Shown piece after piece: positions 50,755-58,723 of a stretch of DNA of 64,000 nucleotides. The notes beneath the pieces are model-generated. The model searched no databases. It was not told the origin of the DNA and saw nothing but the letters and a program-made list of their open reading frames with translations. The translations under genes were made by a program, and so were the position numbers. How positions within the stretch are numbered: the stretch's first letter is position 1; each line of letters begins with the position of its first letter. Source of the stretch: JACJWR01 sp964627505 (lineage in GTDB: Bacteria > Actinomycetota > Actinomycetes > S36-B12 > UBA10799); NCBI GenBank assembly GCA_964627505.1, contig CAZVKB010000004.1:1-64000 (forward strand), read 5' to 3'.

Positions 50755-52727
50755 GCTGGCAGTGTGGCAGGAGCGTCGAGCGACGCGTCAGCGGTTGTCC
50801 ACGACTTGAGTTGTCGGCTGATGGACTCCTTGGCCTGCGCGACTTGTTCGGCCACCAACCGCCGTTCCGCCCATGTCAACTCGCGGCGGCGCAACGCCCG
50901 TTCCACCCGGCCCATCAGCGCCCCGTCGCCGGGCAGGTCGAAGGCGATTTGGGTGAATCGGCCGAGATCTGCGCGATAGTCGTGACCGCGGGCGGCGAAG
51001 CGACCAGGCACCACGTCTGAGGCGTTGAGCACGTCCACGGTGGTGAGCATGAATGACGTGATCGGTCGCCACCGCACGCCTTCGATCAGTGCCGGCGAGC
51101 GATTGGGTCCGTCGGCCATCCAATCCGGGGCCTGCACTGCCAGGGCAGGGCGGTACTTGGTGATGGGGTCGTCATGGTGGCTCAAGAGGATGAATCTGGC
51201 GCTGCGGCGCCGCTGCTCAGACAATTCCAACCACTCGGTGTAAGAGGCAATCTCGACCACTTCCGAATCGGGATCGGTACGCTCTGGGTCGAGTCGCCAC
51301 TGTTCGGCCCATTTGCTCTCTGCCGGTGTGCCGACGAACAGCGCCCGACTGATCCCCGCGCGATGCAGACCGGCCGTGCCTTCATGCAGAAAGGCGTCCT
51401 GCAGCGTGAAAGCGCCGAGGCTCTCCCCGACGGCGACGAACTTCGGGCGCTGGGCCACCGGGATCGCCCGCAGCCGACCGTTGATGGCGTGCAGCAGGGC
51501 TCGGTTCTGTTCCCGGCCGAGGTGCACACGGTCGAGGGACAAGAACGACGGCCGCAGCGAATACTGCAAAGCGATAGTCGCGCAATCCCCGCCGGTGAGG
51601 TACTCCAGCGTCTCGGCCACCACATAGTTCACATAGCCGGTGCCGGTGGGGGCAGCGAGGCACAGCACGGAGCGTTCGAAAGCGCCGAGGGTCTCCAACT
51701 CGTCCATTGCAATCGAGACCCGCGCATCCACTGTGGCGGCAGTCCCCAGCCCAACGAACACCCGGACCGGATCTTTTGCGGGTGCACCTGTGACGTCCGA
51801 GATCTCCTCCGCCGGCAGCACCATATTGACGAATCGGCGCCCTTCGCGACCCAACGATTTCCAATCCACAGATGATCGCGGTCCCCCGCTGACGGTCGAT
51901 GCGCCCGGGGGGACTTGGTAGGCATACTCCACCGCCGCCCCACCGAGTTCCGTGCGGCGATACACCGCCTCCAGACCCAGCCACATCAGGATTCCGTAGG
52001 GGGCTAGTGCCATCACGTGCCCGATGGGCTCAGCCAGACCGGCGAACCCGGGGGTCGCCCGCCGCACCCATGCCGACACCCCGCCGGCGACTCTTCGTTC
52101 CAAGGCCGCAAGCACCGACACACCGGTCATCACGGCGACACCTTGACCAATCGACGAGACCATAGGCACCGGATGCGGGGCGCGTCTTCGGTACCAAATG
52201 ATTTCCGCCGATGCCACGCTCGCCCCGAGCAGAAAACCCGCTGGGATCAGACTGGTGGGTACCTTGCCGGTGCGCCCGACGGTGAGGTCGACGCCAGCCT
52301 GGAGTCCGGCGATGGTCAGGCCGAGGCCACCGGCGGCGGCGATCTGCCATGCGGCGGTGCGAGCGGCGGCCCGCTTCACGGGTTCACCTCGGCGCCGCGG
52401 CAATGCGCGCTGCGCGGCGACTCCGGCCCCCAAAGCAACACCATGCGCTACTACGCCCAGCACCCGCCGGTTGCTCACCGACTGCTCGTCCCCACCCGGC
52501 AACGCGCGCTCGGTGAGCGTGTCGATCAACGCCTGCGAAGCCCGCGAGACGCCATAGAGGACCACCGCACTCAGCCCTGTGAGCACAGCCTGCTGGGCTG
52601 GTTTGCGGGGCAGCAGGCTCGGCGCAAAACTTTGTCCCACCGCCAAGGTGGCTGCCAGCGTGGCTGCGCGGTCGTCGATGTCGCGCTCGGAAACGCGGCG
52701 CAGCAGTTGTTGCAAACGCTCACCCAT
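50751..52727 (-). CDS. Abhydrolase_9-type membrane alpha/beta-hydrolase (copy B)
   Basis: A protein of 658 residues, paralogous to copy A at 38.4-40.5 kb along its whole length. Hydrophobic segments fill the N-terminal 270 residues. The hydrolase domain has TGTGYVNYVVAETLEYLTGG, the nucleophile motif VGESLGAF near 432, FVGTPAESKWAEQW and ARGHDYRADL with the probable catalytic His. Both copies share a GREGRRF/W segment just before the hydrolase domain. GGAGG lies 5 bases before ATG 52727. The gene coupled downstream encodes a degenerate P-loop protein. Confidence 0.87.
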   Translation of the reverse strand: MGERLQQLLRRVSERDIDDRAATLAATLAVGQSFAPSLLPRKPAQQAVLTGLSAVVLYGVSRASQALIDTLTERALPGGDEQSVSNRRVLGVVAHGVALGAGVAAQRALPRRRGEPVKRAAARTAAWQIAAAGGLGLTIAGLQAGVDLTVGRTGKVPTSLIPAGFLLGASVASAEIIWYRRRAPHPVPMVSSIGQGVAVMTGVSVLAALERRVAGGVSAWVRRATPGFAGLAEPIGHVMALAPYGILMWLGLEAVYRRTELGGAAVEYAYQVPPGASTVSGGPRSSVDWKSLGREGRRFVNMVLPAEEISDVTGAPAKDPVRVFVGLGTAATVDARVSIAMDELETLGAFERSVLCLAAPTGTGYVNYVVAETLEYLTGGDCATIALQYSLRPSFLSLDRVHLGREQNRALLHAINGRLRAIPVAQRPKFVAVGESLGAFTLQDAFLHEGTAGLHRAGISRALFVGTPAESKWAEQWRLDPERTDPDSEVVEIASYTEWLELSEQRRRSARFILLSHHDDPITKYRPALAVQAPDWMADGPNRSPALIEGVRWRPITSFMLTTVDVLNASDVVPGRFAARGHDYRADLGRFTQIAFDLPGDGALMGRVERALRRRELTWAERRLVAEQVAQAKESISRQLKSWTTADASLDAPATLPA

Positions 52728-52772
52728 CACACCCTCCGGGAATAGCTGTCGGCTTGAGCCTATTGTGACCCC

Positions 52773-53102
52773 ATGGCCGATGATGACATCGAACGCTTGC
52801 TCGCCGAGGTGGCAGCCGGATCGCAGCCCAAGGCCGAAGGGTCAGCAACCAACTCTGACTCAGCGCTGGCGCGGCGCGCTGCTGGGACGGACGTAACATC
52901 GGACAAGCCCGGTGGAGGTATGGGCACCACTGGGCGGGTGTTGGTGTCCGGGGGTGCAGGTGCGGCTGTGTCGTTGCTGACCTACGCAATCCCCGTGGTG
53001 GGTTGGATGGACACCACGGCCAATCTGCTGGCCGGGTTTCTCGGCGGAGTCACAGGGTTCGCAGTCGCCGGATATTTTCGCCGCCGGGACCGGAAGCGGT
53101 AG
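52773..53102 (+). CDS. Small hypothetical membrane protein
   Basis: A protein of 109 residues not assigned to a family. A charged N-terminal region (DDDIERLLAEVAAGSQPKAE) with a likely short helix is followed by Gly/Thr-rich residues. Then come two hydrophobic segments, VLVSGGAGAAVSLLTYAI and ANLLAGFLGGVTGFAVAGY, and a basic end RRRDRKR. The basic tail suggests that the C-terminus is cytosolic. The gene lies alone between divergent and convergent neighbours; expression is unproven. Confidence 0.6.
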   Translation: MADDDIERLLAEVAAGSQPKAEGSATNSDSALARRAAGTDVTSDKPGGGMGTTGRVLVSGGAGAAVSLLTYAIPVVGWMDTTANLLAGFLGGVTGFAVAGYFRRRDRKR

Positions 53103-53205
53103 TCGGACGTCGATCGCTGTGGCTGCGAGGAGTGAATCGCCCAAACTGGGAGAGCCACATCGCACAGCCTGGCCGAGAAGTTTGGCAAAAGTATGCTGGC
53201 GGCGC

Positions 53206-53805
53206 TCAGTCCGACAGGCCATCCGGGTTGATGTTCCAGCCGCCAATCACCGGTTGCACACGTTCATGGCTGAGTACCGCGATACCTCCGGGATCGAGCG
53301 CAAGAAACCTACCGCTGCGAGGCGCCAGGCCCAAGTAGGTGGCAGTGAGGATGCGCAGCATGTGACCGTGGGCGACCAACATCACGTTGTCCCCGGCCTC
53401 GATGTGCGGGTGCACATGGTCGAGCACGCGGCGCGCCCGCGCGGATACGCTCTCCGGACTCTCCCCCTCTGGAATCGGCGCATCCCAGATGACCCAGTTC
53501 GGGTCGCCCGTTTCAGCTCGGATCTCGGCAGTGGTCCGACCTTCGTAAATGCCGTAGTCCCACTCCAATAGGTCATCTGTGTAGCCGTCGGGCGTCAGCC
53601 CCGCCAGAGTCGCGGTGTCACGCGCCCGCGACAACGGGCTGCACAGCACCTCTGCGAAAGTCACCCGGGCCAGCATCGGGGCCACCTCGGATGCGCGGAT
53701 GCGCCCACCCTCGGTTAATGGGATATCCGTGCGGCCCGTGTGTTGGCCGGATTTGCTCCATTGGGTTTCCCCGTGACGCAACAGGTAAATCTCGCCAAGA
53801 TCCAT
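53206..53805 (-). CDS. Histidine phosphatase (phosphoglycerate mutase-like)
   Basis: A protein of 199 residues. YLLRHGETQWSKSGQHTGRT holds the phosphorylated His and the R-H-G motif. SPLSRARDTATLAGL, LLEWDYGIYEGRTTAEI with the acid residue, and MLVAHGHMLRIL with the second His complete the active site. The family includes acid phosphatases such as Rv2135c and GpmB-like enzymes. The substrate is not predictable. It diverges from the SDR gene. Confidence 0.9.
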   Translation of the reverse strand: MDLGEIYLLRHGETQWSKSGQHTGRTDIPLTEGGRIRASEVAPMLARVTFAEVLCSPLSRARDTATLAGLTPDGYTDDLLEWDYGIYEGRTTAEIRAETGDPNWVIWDAPIPEGESPESVSARARRVLDHVHPHIEAGDNVMLVAHGHMLRILTATYLGLAPRSGRFLALDPGGIAVLSHERVQPVIGGWNINPDGLSD

Positions 53806-53900
53806 AGTTGCTCACCCTGCCAGCCCAACAGCGCGGTGTCTTTCTGAACCGGGGAGTGTCGGGGTAGTCAGAGGGGGAATGTGCTGGCAAGGTGGTGGTC

Positions 53901-54617
53901 ATGTCTTCACTCAATGGTGCGAGTGTGATCGTGGCTGGGGCCACGGGCGGTTTGGGTGCGCCTCTGAGTCAGTTGTTGGCCGAGGCTGGTGCCAAGCTCA
54001 CGTTGACGGCCCGGCGCCCGGATGGGCTCGCTGCGCTACCGCCAGAGGTGCTCAGTACTGGGACGGTGGCGATTCCGGCCGACCTGTGTAAACCGCAGGC
54101 GGCTCAGACCGTTGTGGATGCTGCCATGCGTGCCCATGGCCGCATCGATGGGGTGGTGTGTGCCATTGGGGCGGTCGCTTTCGGTCCGGCGATGGAACTC
54201 CCCGATCAGGTACTGATTGACCTATTCACGCTCAACACGCTCGCGCCCATCCGACTGCTGAAAGCGGCATATCCACACTTGCTCGCGTCCGCAGAACAGG
54301 GGCGGGCCCCGTTTGTCATCAACATCAGTGCTGTAGTGGCTGAGCAGCCGACGCCGGGGATGGCTGGCTATGCCGCGTCCAAGTCCGCGCTGACTGCATT
54401 CGATCGGTCTGCAGCGCGGGAGTTGCGCCGCAAGGGGATCCGACTGATCGATGTCCGTCCGCCACATACCGAAACGGGCTTGGCCGAACGGCCGGTGTAC
54501 GGCCATGCGCCGCGGCTTCCGCGCGGATTGCCCCCGCGGACGGTGGCGAAGCGGATCGTGGGGGCGATCACAGAGGGCGATTCCGACGTCCCCAGTGGCG
54601 CGTTCATTCTGGGGTGA
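53901..54617 (+). CDS. SDR-family oxidoreductase
   Basis: A classical short-chain dehydrogenase of 238 residues. The cofactor loop is VIVAGATGGLGAPLSQLL, with Arg in TARRPDG suggesting NADP(H). The catalytic Ser lies in INISAVVAEQ and the catalytic Tyr/Lys in YAASKSALTAF. Complete in length. ATG 53901 is preceded by AAGGTGG; GTG codons just upstream are less likely. Substrate unknown. It converges with the GroES-like gene. Confidence 0.9.
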   Translation: MSSLNGASVIVAGATGGLGAPLSQLLAEAGAKLTLTARRPDGLAALPPEVLSTGTVAIPADLCKPQAAQTVVDAAMRAHGRIDGVVCAIGAVAFGPAMELPDQVLIDLFTLNTLAPIRLLKAAYPHLLASAEQGRAPFVINISAVVAEQPTPGMAGYAASKSALTAFDRSAARELRRKGIRLIDVRPPHTETGLAERPVYGHAPRLPRGLPPRTVAKRIVGAITEGDSDVPSGAFILG

Positions 54618-54635
54618 GGTTTTCGGCGGCAAATC

Positions 54636-54660
54636 TGACGTTGGGGCAGCCCCTGCGTCA
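54636..54660. terminator. Hairpin between convergent SDR and GroES-like genes
   Basis: TGACG at 54636-54640 pairs with CGTCA at 54656-54660, and GGGG with CCCC inside around a 3-base loop, with a 2-by-2 mismatch between. It overlaps the stop codon of the leftward gene and follows the SDR stop by about 20 bases. A likely two-way terminator, though without a T-run. Confidence 0.4.
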
Positions 54661-54993
54661 CAGATACAGGCCGGTGGCTTCGTCCTCCACTCGTTCCGAA
54701 GCGATTGCGTGCACGTCCCGTTCGCGCATCAGTGTGTATGTCTTGCCGCCGATTTCGACATCGGCCAGATCGGCAGGCTCATACAGCACCCGGTCCCCGA
54801 TCTCCAGGTGCCGCACATTCGGGCCCACCCCCACCACATGTGCCCACAGCAGCCGCCGCCCCATCGATGCCGTCGCGGGAATCACGATTCCCCCGCCCGA
54901 TCGCCGCTCCCCGTCGGGACCTTCCGAGGTCACCAAGACCCGGTCGTGCAGCAATTTGATGGGAAGGGCAGTGGTCGTGTCGAGAGCGGACAT
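54658..54993 (-). CDS. GroES-like co-chaperonin (Cpn10 family), orphan
   Basis: A protein of 111 residues with a Cpn10 fold: LPIKLLHDRVLV at the start, a mobile-loop-like GGGIVIPATASMGRRLLWAH, VGVGPNVRHLEIGDRVLYEP and VEIGGKTYTLMRERDVHAI. The IVIP tripeptide that docks on GroEL is present. No groEL lies next to it. Several actinobacteria carry this extra, divergent GroES-like gene besides the usual groES. It could cap GroEL in special conditions or have a different partner. Confidence 0.82.
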   Translation of the reverse strand: MSALDTTTALPIKLLHDRVLVTSEGPDGERRSGGGIVIPATASMGRRLLWAHVVGVGPNVRHLEIGDRVLYEPADLADVEIGGKTYTLMRERDVHAIASERVEDEATGLYL

Positions 54994-54997
54994 GGCT

Positions 54998-55834
54998 TCA
55001 GCCTATTGCCGAGGGCTGGTGACCACGGCATTCCCGGACCCGAGCAACCACTTCATAGCAGGCGATCGCGGCCGCAGCGGCGACGTTCAACGAGTCCACC
55101 CGGGATGTCACCGGGATCCGCACCTGGGCAGTTGCCGCAGCCATCGCCGCCGGGGACAGACCATCGCCCTCGGTGCCCAGCAGCAGCGCCACTTTGCGAT
55201 CTCCCCGCTGCCACTGTCCAAGATCCACGGCACCTGCCTCCGGGGTCAGCGCCATCACCGTGAAGCCCGCCTCGACGATCTCCTGCAACGCGCCGGGCCA
55301 TGTGGGTGCAGTTGTCCACGGCAAAGCGAGCACCGCACCCATCGACGTCTTCACCGAGCGGCGATAGTAGGGATCCGCGCAGCGCGGCGACACCACGGCC
55401 GCATCAATGCCTACCGCCGCCGCCGTTCGCATGATCAAACCAACATTGGTGTGATCGACGAGGTCTTCGAGTACCACGAGCGTCTCTGCCTGCGCCAAAA
55501 TGTCAGCCAAAGCGGGCGCTTGCTTCCTGTGAAACGCCGCGAGTGCCCCTCGGTGCAATCGGAAGCCGACTACCCCGCGCAACACAGTCTCGCTCGCCAC
55601 CATGACATCGATGTCGAAACTGCTGAGAGCCGCCTGCAGCCCGGGCAACCACTTTTCAGTCATCAGAGCGCTGCGCGGCTGATACCCCGCAGCCAGCGCA
55701 CGCAGAATCACCTTTTCACCCTCGGCCAGAAACAACCCCTGCTCTGGTTCCATGCGCATCCGCCAGGCCATGTCGGTGAGGTCGCGATAGTCGGCCACGC
55801 GTGGGTCATCGGCCGCCACCGCAATGACGGGCAT
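54998..55834 (-). CDS. SpoU/TrmH-family RNA 2'-O-methyltransferase
   Basis: A protein of 278 residues with an N-terminal substrate-binding region (about 1-100) and a SPOUT knot domain. Motif 1 is TNVGLIMRTAAAVG, motif 2 LLLGTEGDGLS and motif 3 IPVTSRVDSLNVAAAAAI, which form the S-adenosylmethionine knot. It methylates ribose in rRNA or tRNA; the site is unknown. ATG 55834 with GGGGAG upstream is chosen over an earlier start at 55903. It precedes the GroES-like gene by 4 bases on the same strand. Confidence 0.92.
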   Translation of the reverse strand: MPVIAVAADDPRVADYRDLTDMAWRMRMEPEQGLFLAEGEKVILRALAAGYQPRSALMTEKWLPGLQAALSSFDIDVMVASETVLRGVVGFRLHRGALAAFHRKQAPALADILAQAETLVVLEDLVDHTNVGLIMRTAAAVGIDAAVVSPRCADPYYRRSVKTSMGAVLALPWTTAPTWPGALQEIVEAGFTVMALTPEAGAVDLGQWQRGDRKVALLLGTEGDGLSPAAMAAATAQVRIPVTSRVDSLNVAAAAAIACYEVVARVRECRGHQPSAIG

Positions 55835-55999
55835 CGCTAACTCCCCGCCGGCGAGACGTTCGCGGCAACCGCCACACCACCGGACCTGACGTCGCGATAC
55901 CACCGGCAGGACAGTCCGTTGCGAATGGCGACGGCAACTCCATTGCTCTCTACACCCACAGCCGCCACCCTAATCCCCGCGTCTGCGTAGGCTACCGCC

Positions 56000-56839
56000 A
56001 TGGACCAACCCCGTCAGCGCCTCGCGCCGCCGTCGGCATTGGTCACCCCGCCGCACTCCGCTGTTGAGGTCTACCCCCGCGCGGCCGTACTCACAGCCTG
56101 GGTAAACGCCGTCTGTGCGGGAGTCGTCGATGGACTCGCCGAATGTCCAGCTCTCAACCCGAGGGATCCCTTCAGCGCCGCACTGGACTCGCCGTACTCT
56201 GCCCATCACCCCGCCTGGACATTCGCCCGGATGACCCTTGGTGAGGCTGTTGCGACCTGGCCGACCCGGGCATCAGCCCAATGCGCACTGCCAGTCCCTG
56301 GTGATGTTGCCGGTTTGCCGGCCGACGCCGTCGCGGCCCGATCCGCCGGTCAAGCCTTAGTGGTCCCCGGTCCCGACTTCGCGCTGGTGGTGTGGCCTTC
56401 GGCGGCGGGCGATGTCACCTCAGTCTGGCGCGCCACAACTGGCATGGCTGTCGCACGTGCGGATCGCGATATTCGCCATGCGCGGCAATTGGTGATGGAG
56501 CGACTCACCGAGGCTGTGGCCTCCTTCGAGGCCAGCGGGCCGGTGCGGTCGTCGCGCGAACACGTCGCGCGCCGCATCTCTGCGTTGGATGCCGTCCCGA
56601 TGCCGCCGGAGTCGCATCCGGCCGCCGTGTCGTTGGCCCGGCTCAGCGCCCAATTGTTGGTGATTGTCGACGCCGCGCTGCAGCCGCATGCTCCCAACAC
56701 CCTCCCCACCCACGACAACCCGACCAACCCGACCAACCCGCACGACTCAACCACCCGTGCCCTGGCGCCGCTGGGGCGGGTGGGCAGAGCCGCACTGGCG
56801 ACTGCGTTTTCCGCCACCCACCCCCCGAGGAGTGCGTAG
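56000..56839 (+). CDS. Conserved-type hypothetical protein upstream of serB
   Basis: A protein of 279 residues that I do not assign to a family. It has no signal peptide or clear membrane helix and is rich in Ala, Pro and Val. A notable stretch is SGQALVVPGPDFALVVWPS. A short tandem repeat encodes NPTNPTNP near residue 240. It ends 6 bases before serB, so it is co-transcribed. Its function may relate to serine metabolism, but only by position. Confidence 0.65.
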   Translation: MDQPRQRLAPPSALVTPPHSAVEVYPRAAVLTAWVNAVCAGVVDGLAECPALNPRDPFSAALDSPYSAHHPAWTFARMTLGEAVATWPTRASAQCALPVPGDVAGLPADAVAARSAGQALVVPGPDFALVVWPSAAGDVTSVWRATTGMAVARADRDIRHARQLVMERLTEAVASFEASGPVRSSREHVARRISALDAVPMPPESHPAAVSLARLSAQLLVIVDAALQPHAPNTLPTHDNPTNPTNPHDSTTRALAPLGRVGRAALATAFSATHPPRSA

Positions 56840-56845
56840 CACGTC

Positions 56846-58072
56846 ATGCAAACCGTGTTGGTCACAGTCAGCGGCCGCGATCGTCCGGGCCTCACCGCCG
56901 CCCTGCTGGAATCGATGTCGGCCACCGGTGCCGACATCCTCGACGTCGAGCAAATCGTGCTCCGTGGGCATCTCACGCTCTGCCTATTGGTGGCTATCCC
57001 GACTCATCACGTGGACTCGACCCTCACGGCGATCAACTCCGCGGCGGCCGCAGTGGACGTGAAGCTGATGGTCGATCGCCAACCGGCAGTGGCCGATCCC
57101 AGCCGGCATGGCCGCATCCTGGTCACAGTGATGGGCGAGCCGCTGCGCCCCGCAGCACTCGCCGGTATCACAGCTCGCATCGCCAAGCTCGGCGGAAATA
57201 TCGATCGCATCGAGCGGTTGGCAGGTGAGCCGCTCGTGGTGCTGGCACTCACGGTGTCCGGGGCTGATGAGAGCGCCCTGCGCACAGCCCTGGCCGCAGA
57301 GTCCGCCGCAGTCGGCCTCGATGTTGCCGTGCAGCGCATGTCATTGTCACGGCGTGGCACCCACTTGGTGGTGATGGATGTCGATTCCACACTCATCCAG
57401 GACGAAGTGATCGAACTCATCGCCCGCCACGCCGGGTATGAGGAGTCCGTGCGCGAGGTCACAGAGGCGGCAATGCGCGGCGAGTTGGACTTCGCTGAGA
57501 GTCTGCGCGCCCGCGTCGCCCTGCTCGCCGGGGTGCCAGCGGAACGACTCGACGACGTCCGCGCCGCCGTCCGGCTCACCCCCGGAGCCCGCACCCTGTG
57601 CCGCACATTGAAACGGCTGGGGTATCGCATCGCTGTGGTGAGCGGCGGCTTCACGCAGGTGGTGGAGCCGCTGGCAGAACAACTGGGAATCGACTTCGTG
57701 CTGGCCAACGAACTCGAAATCATCGACGGAGTCCTCACCGGCCAGGTGGTCGGCGAGATCGTCGACCGGGCGGGCAAAGCCGCCGCGCTGCAACGCTTCG
57801 CAACCGCATGCCGCATTCCGCTGGGCCAAACCGTGGCCATCGGCGATGGTGCCAATGATGTCGACATGATCACGCTGGCGGGTCTGGGGATCGCCTTCAA
57901 CGCCAAACCCGCACTCCGCACGGCGGCAGACACCTCAGTCAACGTGCCCTACCTCGATACCGTTTTGCACCTTCTGGGCATCAGCCGGGAGGAGATCGAC
58001 GAGGCCGACGCGGCCGCACAGTCCGACGCGGCGGCGAAGTTCGTACCCGCGGCAACCTTGCCGCGCGCCTAG
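56846..58072 (+). CDS. serB: Phosphoserine phosphatase with ACT domains
   Basis: A protein of 408 residues: two N-terminal ACT-like domains (about 1-80 and 85-165; VTVSGRDRPGLTAALLESMS, then VTVMGEPLRPAALAGI), then a HAD phosphatase. HAD motifs: VVMDVDSTLIQDEVIELIAR near 178 with the nucleophile Asp, VVSGGFTQVVEPLA, and IGDGANDVDMITLAGLGIAF. It releases serine from phosphoserine and the ACT domains probably bind serine for feedback. It is a complete mycobacterial-type SerB. It converges with sixA. Confidence 0.95.
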   Translation: MQTVLVTVSGRDRPGLTAALLESMSATGADILDVEQIVLRGHLTLCLLVAIPTHHVDSTLTAINSAAAAVDVKLMVDRQPAVADPSRHGRILVTVMGEPLRPAALAGITARIAKLGGNIDRIERLAGEPLVVLALTVSGADESALRTALAAESAAVGLDVAVQRMSLSRRGTHLVVMDVDSTLIQDEVIELIARHAGYEESVREVTEAAMRGELDFAESLRARVALLAGVPAERLDDVRAAVRLTPGARTLCRTLKRLGYRIAVVSGGFTQVVEPLAEQLGIDFVLANELEIIDGVLTGQVVGEIVDRAGKAAALQRFATACRIPLGQTVAIGDGANDVDMITLAGLGIAFNAKPALRTAADTSVNVPYLDTVLHLLGISREEIDEADAAAQSDAAAKFVPAATLPRA

Positions 58073-58094
58073 CCCTGGAAGCTGGCTTCCCTAG
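58070..58094. terminator. Hairpin between convergent serB and sixA
   Basis: GGAAGC and GCTTCC at 58077-58090 form a short stem inside flanking CTAG sequences that contain both genes' stop codons. It is the only inverted repeat in this 18-base gap and may terminate both transcripts. Weak without a T-run. Confidence 0.35.
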
Positions 58095-58597
58095 CCCCGA
58101 GCGATCACGAACGAGCGCAAGGTGCCGGTGCCCCGGGCTTGGTGGATGTCACTCCACGGTCTGGGCAAATCGATTTCAGCCAGCGCCGAGGTGGGGAACT
58201 TCGTCGACATCTCCAGGTAGTCCGGTGTGGCCGAATCCGCCGCCAACCAGAACGCGAGCATCTCCGTTCCTGGGTTGTGTCCGACGATCAACAGCCTGGA
58301 CACGTCGTCCGGCACTTGCGAAATGGCGATCAGCAAGTCGGTCACGTCGGCTTCGTACACTCGCTCATCGATCCGATGTGGCGGGATCGTTTCCATCGCC
58401 GATGTCACCAGGTGAAAGGTCTCCCGCGTGCGTTGCGCAGGCGACACTAAGGCCAAGTCAATCGGCGGTCCCGCCGCAAGCACGGCACCGGCCACCGGCG
58501 CATCGCGGCGTCCGCGCGGATTCAGCGGCCGCTCCTCATCTGGCACACCGGGCGGCCAGGCTGACTTGGCGTGACGCAGCAGGACAAGCGTTGGCAT
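58091..58597 (-). CDS. sixA: SixA-type phosphohistidine phosphatase
   Basis: A protein of 168 residues of the histidine-phosphatase superfamily. The N-terminus LVLLRHAKSAWPPG has the R-H-A-K-S signature of SixA. SPAQRTRETFHLV and LLIVGHNPGTEMLAFWL with the second catalytic His follow. It removes phosphate from phosphohistidine or small substrates in the cytosol. In E. coli SixA acts on phosphotransferase-system proteins; the target here is unknown. Confidence 0.9.
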   Translation of the reverse strand: MPTLVLLRHAKSAWPPGVPDEERPLNPRGRRDAPVAGAVLAAGPPIDLALVSPAQRTRETFHLVTSAMETIPPHRIDERVYEADVTDLLIAISQVPDDVSRLLIVGHNPGTEMLAFWLAADSATPDYLEMSTKFPTSALAEIDLPRPWSDIHQARGTGTLRSFVIARG

Positions 58598-58723
58598 GCG
58601 GTTACCTTAGACGCCCGCGTGCCGACGATGCAGGCCGCACACCAGGCGGGCAGGCACACTGGCCTGCCACCCGTGATGGCGTGACATCCTGCCACCTGAC
58701 CTGACGCAACATAGGGTGGGACC

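Noticed and set aside
56710..56745. Short tandem repeat as a possible CRISPR or phase-variable tract
   Set aside because: Only a few copies of a 9-base unit inside a coding frame encoding NPT; the length keeps the frame.
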